From: Paraphaeosphaeria minitans
Taxonomy: Eukaryota > Ascomycota > Dothideomycetes > Pleosporales > Didymosphaeriaceae
DNA length: 64,000 nt
Direction of reading: 5' to 3'
Assembly: GCA_015832175.1 (NCBI GenBank)
Contig: WJXW01000001.1
Coordinates: 2,852,001-2,916,000 of the forward strand
Position numbers and translations under genes: made by a program
Part shown: in pieces, positions 54,235-64,000 of the stretch
Numbering within the stretch: the first letter of the stretch is position 1
Layout of the letters: each line of letters opens with the position of its first letter
Notes under the pieces: model-generated
Databases searched by the model: none
What the model saw: the letters and a program-made list of their open reading frames with translations, nothing else
Told to the model about the DNA's origin: nothing

Positions 54235-56670
54235 ATGCCGCCCTCAGCGACCCGGCGAACCGGCCTGCGCTCCCGCCGCGATGCTGACGCCCAGCACTCG
54301 GATGCAGACACGCCAGACTCGATCGCCACGCCCTCCCGCAAGCGCAGAAAGGTCGGCAGTGCCCATGCCTCGCCCGCGAAGCTGAATGCCCAGTTCGCGC
54401 CGCTGAACGGTGCCGACCAAGCCGCGCCTGCCATCCATCTGGCCCGCAACCGCAGAGAGTCGGTTGGCAGCAACGACTCTAACGCAACCCTGCCAGAGGC
54501 AGACGCAGACGAGCCCATGGACCCCATCGAGCGCCAGAACCATTTGATCAACCACCTGCGCATACCCGGCTACACCACCAATGCCTCGATTGACTTTGCC
54601 AACGACCTACAGATGCGCAAAGCCATCGGCAACAATGTCGCCGCTTTTGCAAAGGTCGCAGCCCGCGACTGGTGCTTCTTCGCCCAAAAGACGCGCTTCA
54701 TCATCGGCCGCGCAGATGCCGCCACTCGCTCGCAGGCCCGTCCGCCGGCCGCAAATGGTCAGTACAGCGAGTTGAGCGAGCCGAATGCGTGGGGGGTAGA
54801 CATTGACCTGGGTCCCGAACGACAAGTCTCTCGCGTCCATGCCGACATTGAATATGACAGCGATGACCAGGTCTGGTACCTCACCTGCAACAGCCGCAAT
54901 GGGCTTAAGCTGGACGACCGGAGTTTGCAAAAAGGACAACGCGAGCCGCTACATTCTGGCATCTGCATCCAGGTCATGGGCACCCAGATGCTGTTCCTCT
55001 TAGCCAATGGAGACGATGTATTCCACCCGATGATCTGGCGCCAGACGATGAACAACCACAACGCCGGCCTGTCTGAAGACGAAGACGGCCAGCCTCCTTC
55101 ACGCACTGCGCCGCCACACGCTCATCCCAACGGACCGACTCCCAAGCGCGAGCCGTATGACCCTTTCCCCCCTACATCGGCACGCAGCCGACAGGCGCAC
55201 CCATACAGCAGCCAATTGACGTCAACTCCTGGCCGCCCAATACCTGGTACACCAGTTACATTATCTCGTAGCAAAGGCTCGCCATCGACTTACCCGCGTG
55301 GCATGATGTTGGACTCGACGGAAGACATCGACTACAGCCAGGACTCAGCCAAAGATATCAAGCCACCTCATAGCTATGCTCAACTAATTGGCCAGGCCAT
55401 CCTGCAAAGCGAGGAGCAGATGCTCACTCTGGCCAATATCTACGAGTACATCAAGGAACACTATGCTTTCTTTCGGGTTACGAACAGTGGCTGGCAAAAC
55501 AGCATTCGTCACAACCTGTCACTGAACAAATGCTTCGAAAAGGTCGCCCGCCGCACTGATGAGCCTGGAAAGGGCATGAAATGGAAGATCACCGACAGCG
55601 AGAAAGAAGATTTCATGAAGAAACAGATGCTCAACCCACGCAAAGGCGGTGGGGCATTCCGGATGGACACTTCTGGCCCAAGCTCACCCGCTATAGGCCA
55701 GTTCCGTGATCCGCGAGAAACCCCCTTGCCAACTTCCGAACGGCTGCAGGGTGTGTTCGGCCAACAGGATGCTTTCCGCAGACAGGAGGCAGGAGGCCGC
55801 ATCAAGTCCCCGCCACGCTCAACAACGCCTCCGCTATCGTCTGTCCCGATGGCCAATGAGTCCTACACCCCTGACCGTGGTCCCAGGGCGCCTAATCAGC
55901 CGATCGGCCTGAAACAATCTCCAAAGTTCACCAGCGATCGCTTCGTGACACCAGCTAAGAGGCTCATGTACGGAGAAGATGAGTCTCGCGGACCGTCATT
56001 CATCAAAGGTGCCGAGGATGCTCACCGTGGATTGGAGTCATCACCGTCTGTGGATCCGGTCAAGCCCAATGTAAGTGGTTTACGTGGTGAGGCAGCCAAC
56101 TCACCGCCCACACTCTACTCGGACGTCACGGCCAACAACTCCAACGGAGGACAAGACTCGTCTAGGGTGAACCCTCTGGTCACGCCCCTGGTCACCCGCC
56201 ATGCTCCGCGTCTCGCACCCCCTTCCACGGCCCAGGTACCAAGCCAGTACATGAACTTCTCCAGCCCGGCTCCCTTCTGGAAGTACATCGACCTGCCCAG
56301 CACCCCTGCCAAGCAACCGCTCGATCTTAGCCCGATCAAATTGAGGCCTAGCAACGAAAAGGACGGGGACGACGAGGTACCGCAGCCTAGTTCGCCGCCG
56401 CTCATCCAGGATGATGATGAGGAGCGCAGCGGCGAGTCAGAAGAGAAGGACGCTGAAGAGAAAGCTGACGAAGATGAGGATGCGCCGCCAGACAGCCCGA
56501 GCCGTACCGTGTCGCGACCCGTGAGCCGCCGCGAGCTCACCTCCCAGCGCTCTCGGTCCAATTCCAACGTCAACGGCTTCGACGCCAAGCCCGGTATGGT
56601 TCGAGGTGCCAGTCTGGGTTCTTTCGAGGAGGAGCCCGAGGAGGAGGAGGGGTTCGATCTGTCCAAGTGA
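54235..56670 (+). CDS. FHA and forkhead domain transcription factor (Fkh1/Fkh2-like)
   Basis: A single open frame of 811 aa. An FHA domain lies at about residues 140-265: WCFFAQKTRFIIGRADA, then VDIDLGPERQVSRVHADIEY and NSRNGLKLDD. The forkhead winged helix lies at about residues 375-465: DIKPPHSYAQLIGQAILQSE, then NIYEYIKEHYAFFRVTNSGW and QNSIRHNLSLNKCFEKVARR (recognition helix). The rest is Pro/Ser-rich with SP and TP sites and an acidic C-terminal segment (DDDEERSGESEEKDAEEKAD). FHA plus forkhead is diagnostic of fungal Fkh-type factors. In yeast these control G2/M gene clusters and replication-origin timing; here that role is inferred. No intron is needed. Confidence 0.93.
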   Translation: MPPSATRRTGLRSRRDADAQHSDADTPDSIATPSRKRRKVGSAHASPAKLNAQFAPLNGADQAAPAIHLARNRRESVGSNDSNATLPEADADEPMDPIERQNHLINHLRIPGYTTNASIDFANDLQMRKAIGNNVAAFAKVAARDWCFFAQKTRFIIGRADAATRSQARPPAANGQYSELSEPNAWGVDIDLGPERQVSRVHADIEYDSDDQVWYLTCNSRNGLKLDDRSLQKGQREPLHSGICIQVMGTQMLFLLANGDDVFHPMIWRQTMNNHNAGLSEDEDGQPPSRTAPPHAHPNGPTPKREPYDPFPPTSARSRQAHPYSSQLTSTPGRPIPGTPVTLSRSKGSPSTYPRGMMLDSTEDIDYSQDSAKDIKPPHSYAQLIGQAILQSEEQMLTLANIYEYIKEHYAFFRVTNSGWQNSIRHNLSLNKCFEKVARRTDEPGKGMKWKITDSEKEDFMKKQMLNPRKGGGAFRMDTSGPSSPAIGQFRDPRETPLPTSERLQGVFGQQDAFRRQEAGGRIKSPPRSTTPPLSSVPMANESYTPDRGPRAPNQPIGLKQSPKFTSDRFVTPAKRLMYGEDESRGPSFIKGAEDAHRGLESSPSVDPVKPNVSGLRGEAANSPPTLYSDVTANNSNGGQDSSRVNPLVTPLVTRHAPRLAPPSTAQVPSQYMNFSSPAPFWKYIDLPSTPAKQPLDLSPIKLRPSNEKDGDDEVPQPSSPPLIQDDDEERSGESEEKDAEEKADEDEDAPPDSPSRTVSRPVSRRELTSQRSRSNSNVNGFDAKPGMVRGASLGSFEEEPEEEEGFDLSK

Positions 56671-57567
56671 GAATCATTTATTGTCTTAGGTCGAGCAATC
56701 GCTAATGCGTATCAAGGGGTTTCCAAAAGATTGGATCTTTCCATAGGAGCATCGCACAGGCCCATGGCGTTGTCGGCCCGCGCTCATCGCAGAGCCAGGA
56801 GCCGGTGTCGGCCAGAACGAGTGTCACGACGAACATGTAGGAAGTGGATCGTCGTCATACATCTGACCTTGACGTTGTGCACCGCACCCGGACGGACTCC
56901 TATGAGGTGTACAACCCCCAGCCTTTCGAAGCTGTCCACGATATGGAGGAATACTGATAGGTCCTTGTTTGACGCTTCGCTCGGTCACTGCGTTACGATC
57001 TTTGTGTTGGGTATGAGTTTACGAGGTCGTCGTTGGCTTCAACTGAAAGAGAAACGTTGGTTCAACATGTGTTTTTTCAAAGCTACTGCATGCATGTTTT
57101 TGGCGGGCATGGTGTTTTGGTCTTGTGGGTTCTGAACACGAGGTTATGAGTCTTCGATCACGACTATGCGGGCGAAGGTGGGTGTGCTTCGGGCCGCGTT
57201 TACATGTGTTTTGCTTGTGCGTTTCGTGTAGCTATAGATAGGTGGTTGGGTGCGTTCGGTTGGGCTGTGTATTTTGCGACAGCGGTGGCGTGGGATGGGC
57301 GTTGTTCTGTATGCTGAATGCATGGATAGTGTCTTCACTTATGGATCTTGAATGGTGATGACTGTTGTGAGGGTGGTTGGCGGGCAGCCGTTGCGAGACA
57401 TCACACGTCAGACAGCACGGCACGCTGGTTTATTTGTTCCTGGATCACTTTCCTATTCACGGCCTGGCCTCTCCTACACGTAACGTCCCGATCTCAGTCT
57501 CGGGTGATGGCATGCCCGCTTCGACACACCCTTTCTCCTCTTCTCAGCTCCCCACCCAAAGACCAGT
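56671..57567. other. Convergent intergenic region
   Basis: The 3' flanks of the forkhead gene (plus) and the NDUFS5 gene (minus). Short frames only, with no gene supported. Confidence 0.45.
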
Positions 57568-58322
57568 CTAGTTTATCTCCCTGTGCGGGAACCACTTGCT
57601 CGGCTTGAGATTCTTCTCCTCGAGCGGCGCATCCAGCACGCCGAGCCGCCGTATCTCGCCCGCGGACGGCGCGTCGTCGCGCTTGATGTTGGCTTCGGCC
57701 TTGCGGTAGGCGGCTTGGAGCGCGAGGGTGCGTGCGGCCTGTTCGTCCACGCATCAGTACACATCTATCCACCTGGGCAGAGGGGACAAGGGCGACGCAC
57801 CTCCTTCTTGTGGTGCAGGCACTCGTAGTAGTCCTCGAGCACGGGCTGGCACTTTACCTTGCCGGCGTCGCTCTCGGGGGATGTGTTTGTGACGTAGCAG
57901 GCGAGGACTTCCTGCCAGAAGGGGAAGCAGCGGGAGGGGCCTGGGCGGGTCGTCAGTGATCTGAAAAAACGAACAAGTGCTTGGGATGGTGCGGAGGGAG
58001 GGTGAGAACGGCTGCGAGGAGTTGCGAGACGACTGGTGCGAAGCGGAGCGGATGGAGGCTGGACGGCGTATCGCGGGGCCGTTGCGCAGGGCGTATAGGA
58101 TCGTATGTCGGGTCGTTCGAATGGCGCACTGGACACTGTGGTGTTTCGAAGCTTCGTCATCGTGGTTCGTGCTGTCGTCCGCGTACGCATCTTCCGTCGC
58201 ATCCTCGCCATCGCCCTCCATTGCCGCCGCTGCAGTCCTCACAGCGGCTCCCCGTTCTCCTCCAGATGCGATTGGTGTGCATGGAAGTACGTACCGCCGG
58301 CCAATCCGTATCCAGAAGCCAT
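57568..58322 (-). CDS. NADH:ubiquinone oxidoreductase subunit NDUFS5 (complex I 15-kDa type)
   Basis: Three exons by eye: 58322-58295 (28 nt), 57940-57801 and 57738-57568, 112 aa. The joined protein begins MASGYGLAGGPSRCFPFWQE. It carries a twin CX9C signature: CFPFWQEVLAC and CQPVLEDYYEC, the second followed by LHHKKEAART. The order and size match NDUFS5, an accessory subunit of mitochondrial complex I in the intermembrane space. Twin CX9C proteins are oxidised by Mia40 on import. Intron 1 is unusually long for this window (354 nt). It is supported by phase and by the typical short GYG-type start of the family. Confidence 0.85.
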
Positions 58323-58937
58323 GGTCGCGGGGTAAATGTGGGGTTTCGCGGTCGGGAGGTAACTTCGCCAGTCCTTGAGGTTGAACTAGATCGCATGACT
58401 AAGCCGTGGAGCGCCGAACTTCACTTCTTGGCGGGCACCGCATTGCCCACCATCCTGATAGGGCATCGAGCTCACGCCGTCTGGGTTACCCATCTGCCTT
58501 TCTGCGACATAGGCTGGTTGCTGCGCCCGTTTGCGCGCATACCGCCTCAGTTGTTAGTGGGGTCATTGTGCCTCTCGACATTCCCGCTTGGAATGGCGGA
58601 GTACCAGCGGATACATGCTCCCCATGTTTGGACAGTGTACATAGCCTGGTAGCCTGGTGTGGGGCCTGCAAGTCGTGTAGATAAATAGCCATATGCCCGC
58701 CGCCCCTCTGCCGCTGATTGCTCTTACATCACTGAAGCCTGCCTCCTGCCTATCTCGTTGTAGGCTGCACACACGTGACCTACATTCTCGTCCTGTGGGA
58801 AACTCCGCCCTACCTGAACAAAAAAACCTAACACTGACGCCAAAATATACAGTCCATCTCCCTTCCAGCACCATGGCCCCACCAGGACCCCCGCCATCCA
58901 GACGGCCTTCCTTTCCGTCAAGCCATTTGAGCCCGTC
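58323..58937. other. Divergent region between NDUFS5 and a small plus-strand gene
   Basis: The shared promoter area. No separate gene is supported; the frame at 58693-59055 overlaps the next gene in another frame. Confidence 0.4.
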
Positions 58938-59219
58938 ATGGTCTTCGACTCTGCCGATGAGGCTTTCTGGTTCCAGGACAAGGTCCGACAGGGCCGTGTT
59001 TTACCCGACCATAGTCAGAAATGGGTATACCTGCCATTGCCGGAGGGCATTTTAAGAGTGAGGACGGCAAAAAATGGAGACGTCGCTTTCGATTTCGACA
59101 GCCCTGCCCATGCAGACAAATTCAACCAGAGCATCAAGAAGCTCGGCAGAGTATTCCAGAGGACGCACGACAAACCGAAGTGGGATTGTACGGTATACAT
59201 TGGGAAGACTTCGAAGTGA
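58938..59219 (+). CDS. Small conserved-looking protein, function unknown
   Basis: 93 aa from ATG 58938: MVFDSADEAFWFQDKVRQGR, then LPDHSQKWVYLPLPEGILRV and ending CTVYIGKTSK. The composition is that of a compact soluble alpha/beta protein with no membrane segment. The frame stays open upstream (AIQTAFLSVKPFEPVM), so the true protein could be longer if an earlier start or exon exists. ATG 58873 (in ACCATGGCC context) is in a different frame. I do not recognise the family. Confidence 0.5.
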   Translation: MVFDSADEAFWFQDKVRQGRVLPDHSQKWVYLPLPEGILRVRTAKNGDVAFDFDSPAHADKFNQSIKKLGRVFQRTHDKPKWDCTVYIGKTSK

Positions 59220-59502
59220 ATAGCATGGATGTGTAAGGCCTGGAAAGGGACAAAATGGGTTGCGTGGAAACGAGAGTGTGATATTGTTTGGAGGTGAAGC
59301 TACGGCACCTTCTCGAAAAGTACGGCCACCTCACTCTTCACCTCGTCACCAAGGCGACGACAGCAGCTGTGGCCTCCGTAGAAAGATCTCCCTTCCAAAT
59401 TCAACCACTCTTCTTCTTCTTCTGTTCGCATCACGATCTCGCACGTGCCGCACTGTATCTTTGGTTCTCTCGTACAAAAGAACCACCACTAACTCCTCAG
59501 CC

Positions 59503-60423
59503 ATGTCTGACAGGTCTGTCTCGCCCTTCACGGTCATCTCCAATCTCAACCCGGCCGCTGCTCCACCCGCGCCCGCGCACAACCCTCCAGCTCTACCGCA
59601 AGTCGACGATATTGATCCCGACAACGAGTATCTCCACAACCTCCGCAGTCTTTTCGCGCCGCCCGTCGACATGAGCAACCCCTTCGCGGAGACCCGCCGC
59701 CGTCATGTGCCGTTCACCATCGCCTCCGTCCTGTCCCAGACCGATTACAAAGAAGAGTGGGAGCCCAAGGAGCGCCGCTCCGACGCCTACCTCGCCGTGC
59801 AGAGTGAGTTATGTCATTCCTACTCAACAGCAGTATCATGGCTTGAATCGTACCAAGCTGAGCCATACTGCCGCCTAGCAAGCTCACAATCCGCACTTTC
59901 CATGCGCCTGTATAGCCCAGGATAGATGAAAACAGCACCGTCGAGCATTTCCAGTTGTGAACTCCTGCATAGCTCATCCTGTACGAACCCAGCTGACGTT
60001 TGACGCAGTCGGCATCCTCAACTTCCTCGCCACCCGCGCCGCCGACGAGCTCCACCCCGCCCAGGCGCACTTCTTCACCGAAAACGCGGGCACCAAGCCC
60101 CACACCCCAACCGCAAAGCAGGCCGTGGAGCTGTGCTACTTCATGCGCTCCCACGGTTTCGACACGTACGCGAAGCTGGATCCGCGTGGCGAGAAGCTCC
60201 AGCTCTACGTCGCCAACCGCGATACTGGGGAGTATCGCGGTCAGGACAGTTTGTATTGGGTAAGTGGGAAATTGGTTAGGATTGGTTTTAAGAGGAAATT
60301 CTGATGCGTGATGTTTAGGAGCAGTATATGAAGACTGGGGCAGTGGTGCCGATGGAGGGGCTGGCAAGGAATGGGGTGAGGGGACGTAGGAACGCCCTGG
60401 CGCACATCTTCCAGGGTGTGTAG
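59503..60423 (+). CDS. Fungal protein of about 218 aa, function unknown
   Basis: Three exons by eye: 59503-59803, 60009-60259 and 60319-60423. The joined product starts MSDRSVSPFTVISNLN and continues through a Pro/Ala-rich stretch. An ordered part follows: FAETRRRHVPFTIASVLSQT, then AVQIGILNFLATRAADELHP and ELCYFMRSHGFDTYAKLDPR. It ends RNALAHIFQGV. All three exons keep frame across GT..AG introns of 205 and 59 nt, and the C-terminal exon is short and basic. No signal peptide, TM segment or known motif is visible, and I do not recognise the family. Confidence 0.6.
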
Positions 60424-60616
60424 TCTGTCTGAGGAGGAGGGGATGAGTTCACCCAGGTCGGTGTTTGGCGTTTGAGTTTGCCTGCGTTCCGAAAGATACC
60501 CGGGTTTGCAGGCGTTGTGTTTGAGACAGAGGTCTGGGCGAGTTAAGAAGGTGCGAGTTGCCCCCATATGGGCTATGTAGTCGGTAACTCTGTTTGTCTC
60601 TGCTTACCGCGTCTGA

Positions 60617-61249
60617 TTACTGGATTCCGTACGTGCTCAGATCACTGCTCATGCCCCTTTTCATCCATACTGCACCCTGCACGCTTCCGAACTCTTTCAA
60701 AGTATGAATCCCTCTACCCTCAAACCCGAGGCTCCTAAACACGCGCTTGGAATCTCAATTTGATGGATCATGTAGTCCCAACACTACACGTACGCCCCTC
60801 TTTTTCTGCGCCCACGCCAGCAAACCCCCCATCCCCCCCCCCGACGTCTCCCGAGCATACCTCTTGCGAGTCTCCTCGGGTAGTAACGCAGAACCTAGAT
60901 CCGGTGCAGAATAAACAGTTGGCGATTCTCCGCGTATGAGCGAAACAGTGCCAACGTGCTTACACGCGGCTAGGCGTTCAGGAAACGGCGTGGTCTCGTC
61001 CTCAGGCTCGTTCCACGTGGACGGTGGCCGGAGCCTGACCAGATAGGTGCCGTAGCCGTTGCGGGTGTGCTCCTCACGAAAGCGACCAGAAAGGCGTTTC
61101 TCGGATGCGCTGCAGGTCGTGATGGAGGTGGCGATGAAAGAAGATGTGTTGTAAAGGGTGACGAGGAAGTCGCAGTGGGTGGGGTCGGAGGGCTGGAAGT
61201 ATGACAGGTATACGCGTGGGGTGGTAATGTGGAATCTGGGATCTGTCAT
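60617..61249 (-). pseudogene. GNAT N-acetyltransferase interrupted by an in-frame TGA
   Basis: From ATG 61249 the frame reads MTDPRFHITTPRVYLSYFQP, then CKHVGTVSLIRGES, then PDLGSALLPEETRKRYARET with WAQKKRGVRVVLGLHDPSN. This is the RimJ/RimL-like GNAT layout. A TGA at 60757-60755 stops it at 164 aa. The same frame continues without interruption for 45 codons (DSKRVFRSLGFEGRGIHTLK onwards) to TAA at 60619-60617, and it supplies the expected last strand (N.xSxRVxxxLGF) of the fold. CGA to TGA at this codon would explain the break. It is either a recently inactivated gene, a readthrough candidate or a sequence error. The acceptor substrate is unknown. Confidence 0.65.
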
Positions 61250-63649
61250 GTTGGGGGAAGTTTCTCGTTGTCGAGGTAGACTTGTATGTTGATAGCACGA
61301 TAATGAGCAGGTCGGTTCTTTCAAAAACCATTTGTAGGGCAGCGTGCGGATTCAACAACATTTATAGGGTCATCTGCAGTCTCAAGTTAGTCTTTAGAGA
61401 GTCTGATTTTGTACTTTTTAGTTCGAAAGCGTACTGTCGGGAGTGCATGAAGATGTCTTGGTGAGATCAGAGACATTCCGCTAGGGGCATACGAGAGAGC
61501 AAGCGCTAGATAATAGGTAGGCCAAATTCGTGTACGCAGTACCGCGTACATTTCAGTACTTAGGGGCACATCGCATACTGGGGTACAAACTGGAAAGGTT
61601 GCTGGGAATGCTATGCACAGAAAGTGAACAAGATCACGTAGAGGCCATTAACTCTGAGACTGCGTTAGTAAAGTTGTCAATAAGGCATGCACAGCACATC
61701 CGTGGGTTATAACTTACCATTATTCCAAACCACTTCGATGCCTTCGTCTCGTTCGTGGATAGGACGTGTCCGATTGCGTGGTCACATATCCCCTGCATCC
61801 GGTCTTCATAAGATTATCTCGTTATTTTGGCGCCCTGCTTATTAGCTTGCGTCTTCCTAAAATTTCCAGAGTATCTAAAGATCCCAGACCACTCCTTGAT
61901 TCACTCCTTAATTGACTCATTGAAACTGGCAATGTTGAGAATGTGACGAGCAACAAAAGTAGGATGCTGTCGATGGATAATGAAGATCGAGCTGGGGGTG
62001 TGATTGAGCAGATTGTTTGCGAAGCCTCAAGTGCGCATCTGTTAACGCAACTCCACTATATGTATTTACTAGATAGATGCGTAAAGGCTGCACTACGAAG
62101 CGAGAAGTTGAACGGTGGCGCACGTTATCGTGGGAACTAACAAATCTGGCAGCAGATTTACCAGCACTTACCGAGTTCTCACACCAATCCAAGTCTCAGG
62201 TCAGGAGACTATGGAGGAATTTTCTCAAAATTCTAAATTGAAACATTCCAACACTGCAGAGCAACACGAACAGGGCCGATTAGAGAGCCATATAGTGTCT
62301 ATTCTTGGCGACTATCCGAGCACTAGCGACGAGTTAACTCAGAAAGGTCGCTGTTGCATCAGTAAAGCCTCCATATTTGAAGTCATGACTAACCGACGGG
62401 CAGCACCACAATTACCGCCGCCGCCACAGATTTGCTCCAAAGGGATAGGAGACGGCCTCGTGTCGTGAACAGGCCGTCGCAGATGCTTTGTATCTCGAAA
62501 GAGTTGCTGTGGAGAATCTCTCTGGTGACCGTGAGTTCAAAGTGGTGAAGGGAGAAAGGTTTCGGTATCAACCTCCAAGTCAAAGATGACGGCTATTGCG
62601 TTCGATTTTTGACGTGAGGTTTCCCGCAGTAAAATTGTCTCGATTTCCAAGCAAAGCAAGACTTGCCAGCATATAGTATCGCTGGGATCTTACGAATCAG
62701 TCACACCTGGGCACCTGCAAGGCTGATTCTCACGTGACCCATGAGGCAACCCAGTGAGCATGTGAACTGGTTTCGGTTGAAAACTTTGCATTGACTCTCC
62801 TGAAATAAATACAGCTGTTAGACAAGACGTGCCTTGAACGACCGATATCATAATGTCCGGAAGTTCAAAATGAATGTCGTGATGAATTCAAGCCTTGAGC
62901 CAGAGTTGTTGAAATGAATCGCCATATTAAGAGCCGAATGAACGAATGTAATAAGTATTGTAAGAACGCAAGTATGCCGTAGCATTGCGTCAGCGATTAG
63001 TGCCTTGGCACTATTTCTTTCTTGGCCAATTCTAGTCTCCTCTAGGCAATGTTCTTCTTTCGACCCATCTTGTATACATCTTAGTGAATTTGTGATTCCC
63101 TACGTGTTGGACGAACGTTTCCTAGCCTTTCACATCTGGAAGTGACCAGGATGATGTCACCGCGTAGGTAAGACTTCCGACCTCGGCACACTGCGCGGCA
63201 CACTCGGCAGAACTCACATTTTCTCGGCAAAATCCAATCGGTGGTGGCATGCCGGTACCTAGATACTCGGAGCACCGAGGAACCTCGGAAGGTTCGACAA
63301 TCGTTGCATCGCACTGCCAATACCTCACGGATGGCTCTAATCGACCGCACATGAGGCGACTATCTGCCACACTCGTGGTACCTGCACACGAGACGTATGG
63401 GCTGGAGTCTTATCGTTGCTTCTTCGCGATCTGCATGGAGCAGTTTTTCACAAATACCTAAGCGATTCCTCGATTAGGCCTAGCATACGACCCATTTGTG
63501 ACAGCTAGCTGGACACCACGGCCCCCCGAGTCAGCATGGACACGGTAGATAGTGGGGTAGGACTGTGTATATCTGTCCCAACACCCCGCCACACCAGCCC
63601 ACGAACAACACGTCCCGAAATCCCAAACACCAAACACCAAACATCCAAC
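61250..63649. other. 2.4-kb AT-rich gene-poor region
   Basis: No gene supported. Frames are short and lack likeness (the longest is about 117 codons at 62115-62468). The last 150 bp are the promoter and leader of the DUF1993 gene, with a CAAACACCAAACACCAAACAT repeat just before the ATG. Confidence 0.4.
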
Positions 63650-64000
63650 ATGGCTTCCTTCTATGACACCACCATCCCCCAGCTCCGCAAGATCAACGAC
63701 GCGGCCATCAACATCCTCACCGTCGCGCAGACCGAAATCGCCAATGGCCTCGCCATCACCGAGTCCGAAATGCTCGACGCTTCCTTCAGCAAGATGCTTC
63801 CCTTCCGCATGCAGCCCACCCTCCTTGCCACATTCGAGATGGCACCCATCACCAAGCTCAACCTCTCCAGCGCCGACATCCCCAGGATAGATTCCGCCAG
63901 CTTCACATCCTTCGACTCCGTCATCGAGCTCCACAAGGCCCTGAACGCGGTCCTTGATTCCGTGTCGCGGGATGCGTGGAACGAGGCTGCCGACAAGGGA
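63650..64000 (+). CDS. DUF1993 family protein, 5' part only
   Basis: The frame starts at ATG 63650 and runs off the window after 117 codons. It opens MASFYDTTIPQLRKINDAAI and continues with LDASFSKMLPFRMQPTLLAT, which resembles the N-terminal half of DUF1993 proteins. These are helical proteins of about 170-190 aa, common in filamentous fungi and bacteria and structurally near the DinB-like fold. No function is established. The start has a good context (CCAACATGGCT). Confidence 0.7.
   Translation, partial: MASFYDTTIPQLRKINDAAINILTVAQTEIANGLAITESEMLDASFSKMLPFRMQPTLLATFEMAPITKLNLSSADIPRIDSASFTSFDSVIELHKALNAVLDSVSRDAWNEAADKG

Overview
The window is nuclear DNA of a filamentous ascomycete (Pezizomycotina; a dothideomycete is my guess). 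Seen directly: genes on both strands broken by short introns, mostly 41-100 nt, with GT..AG ends and a few GC..AG ends; a GAL4-type Zn2Cys6 factor; a secreted GH3 beta-glucosidase; the complex I subunit NDUFS5; eukaryotic uL4 and uL30 ribosomal proteins; and long intergenic stretches with simple repeats. I found no CRISPR array, intact transposon, rRNA or tRNA gene, and no biosynthetic cluster.

Layout. 0.5-7.6 kb: a Zn2Cys6 transcription factor and an MFS transporter (both minus), separated by a 42-bp minisatellite. 7.6-10.8 kb: non-coding, with a 62-bp repeat array. 10.8-15.0 kb: an FTS/AKTIP-like inactive E2 variant and a VWA-like protein (both plus). 15.2-17.1 kb: a decayed PRISE-type reductase and a four-helix membrane protein (minus). 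17.9-21.8 kb: the tRNA m5C methyltransferase Trm4/Ncl1 (minus), divergent from RPL7 (plus). 21.8-26.8 kb: gene-poor, with a broken glutathione S-transferase and a broken small secreted protein. 26.8-34 kb: a zinc alcohol dehydrogenase (plus) and a large dual-specificity MAPK phosphatase (minus), tail to tail. 36.9-42.8 kb: RPL4 and TAF11 (plus), and the spliceosomal SNW/Prp45 protein (minus). 43.6-46.2 kb: a large low-complexity protein with an (SA)n tract. 49.9-52.8 kb: the beta-glucosidase. 54.2-56.7 kb: an FHA-forkhead transcription factor. 57.6-61.2 kb: NDUFS5, two small unrecognised proteins, and a GNAT acetyltransferase with an in-frame TGA. 63.65 kb to the end: the start of a DUF1993 protein.

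Most genes are housekeeping (translation, tRNA modification, transcription, splicing, respiration) mixed with transport and extracellular cellulose/cellobiose use. They do not form one pathway. I did not find a convincing undescribed multi-gene system. The best leads are: nine SPx4F motifs plus two FxFP docking motifs in the MAPK phosphatase; four GC-AG introns in about 25 modelled introns; three or four degenerate genes whose lesions look like C-to-T changes (RIP-compatible); the premature TGA in the GNAT gene; and two tandem-repeat arrays of unusual structure. Exon joins were made by eye from splice consensus, frame and family conservation, without transcript data.
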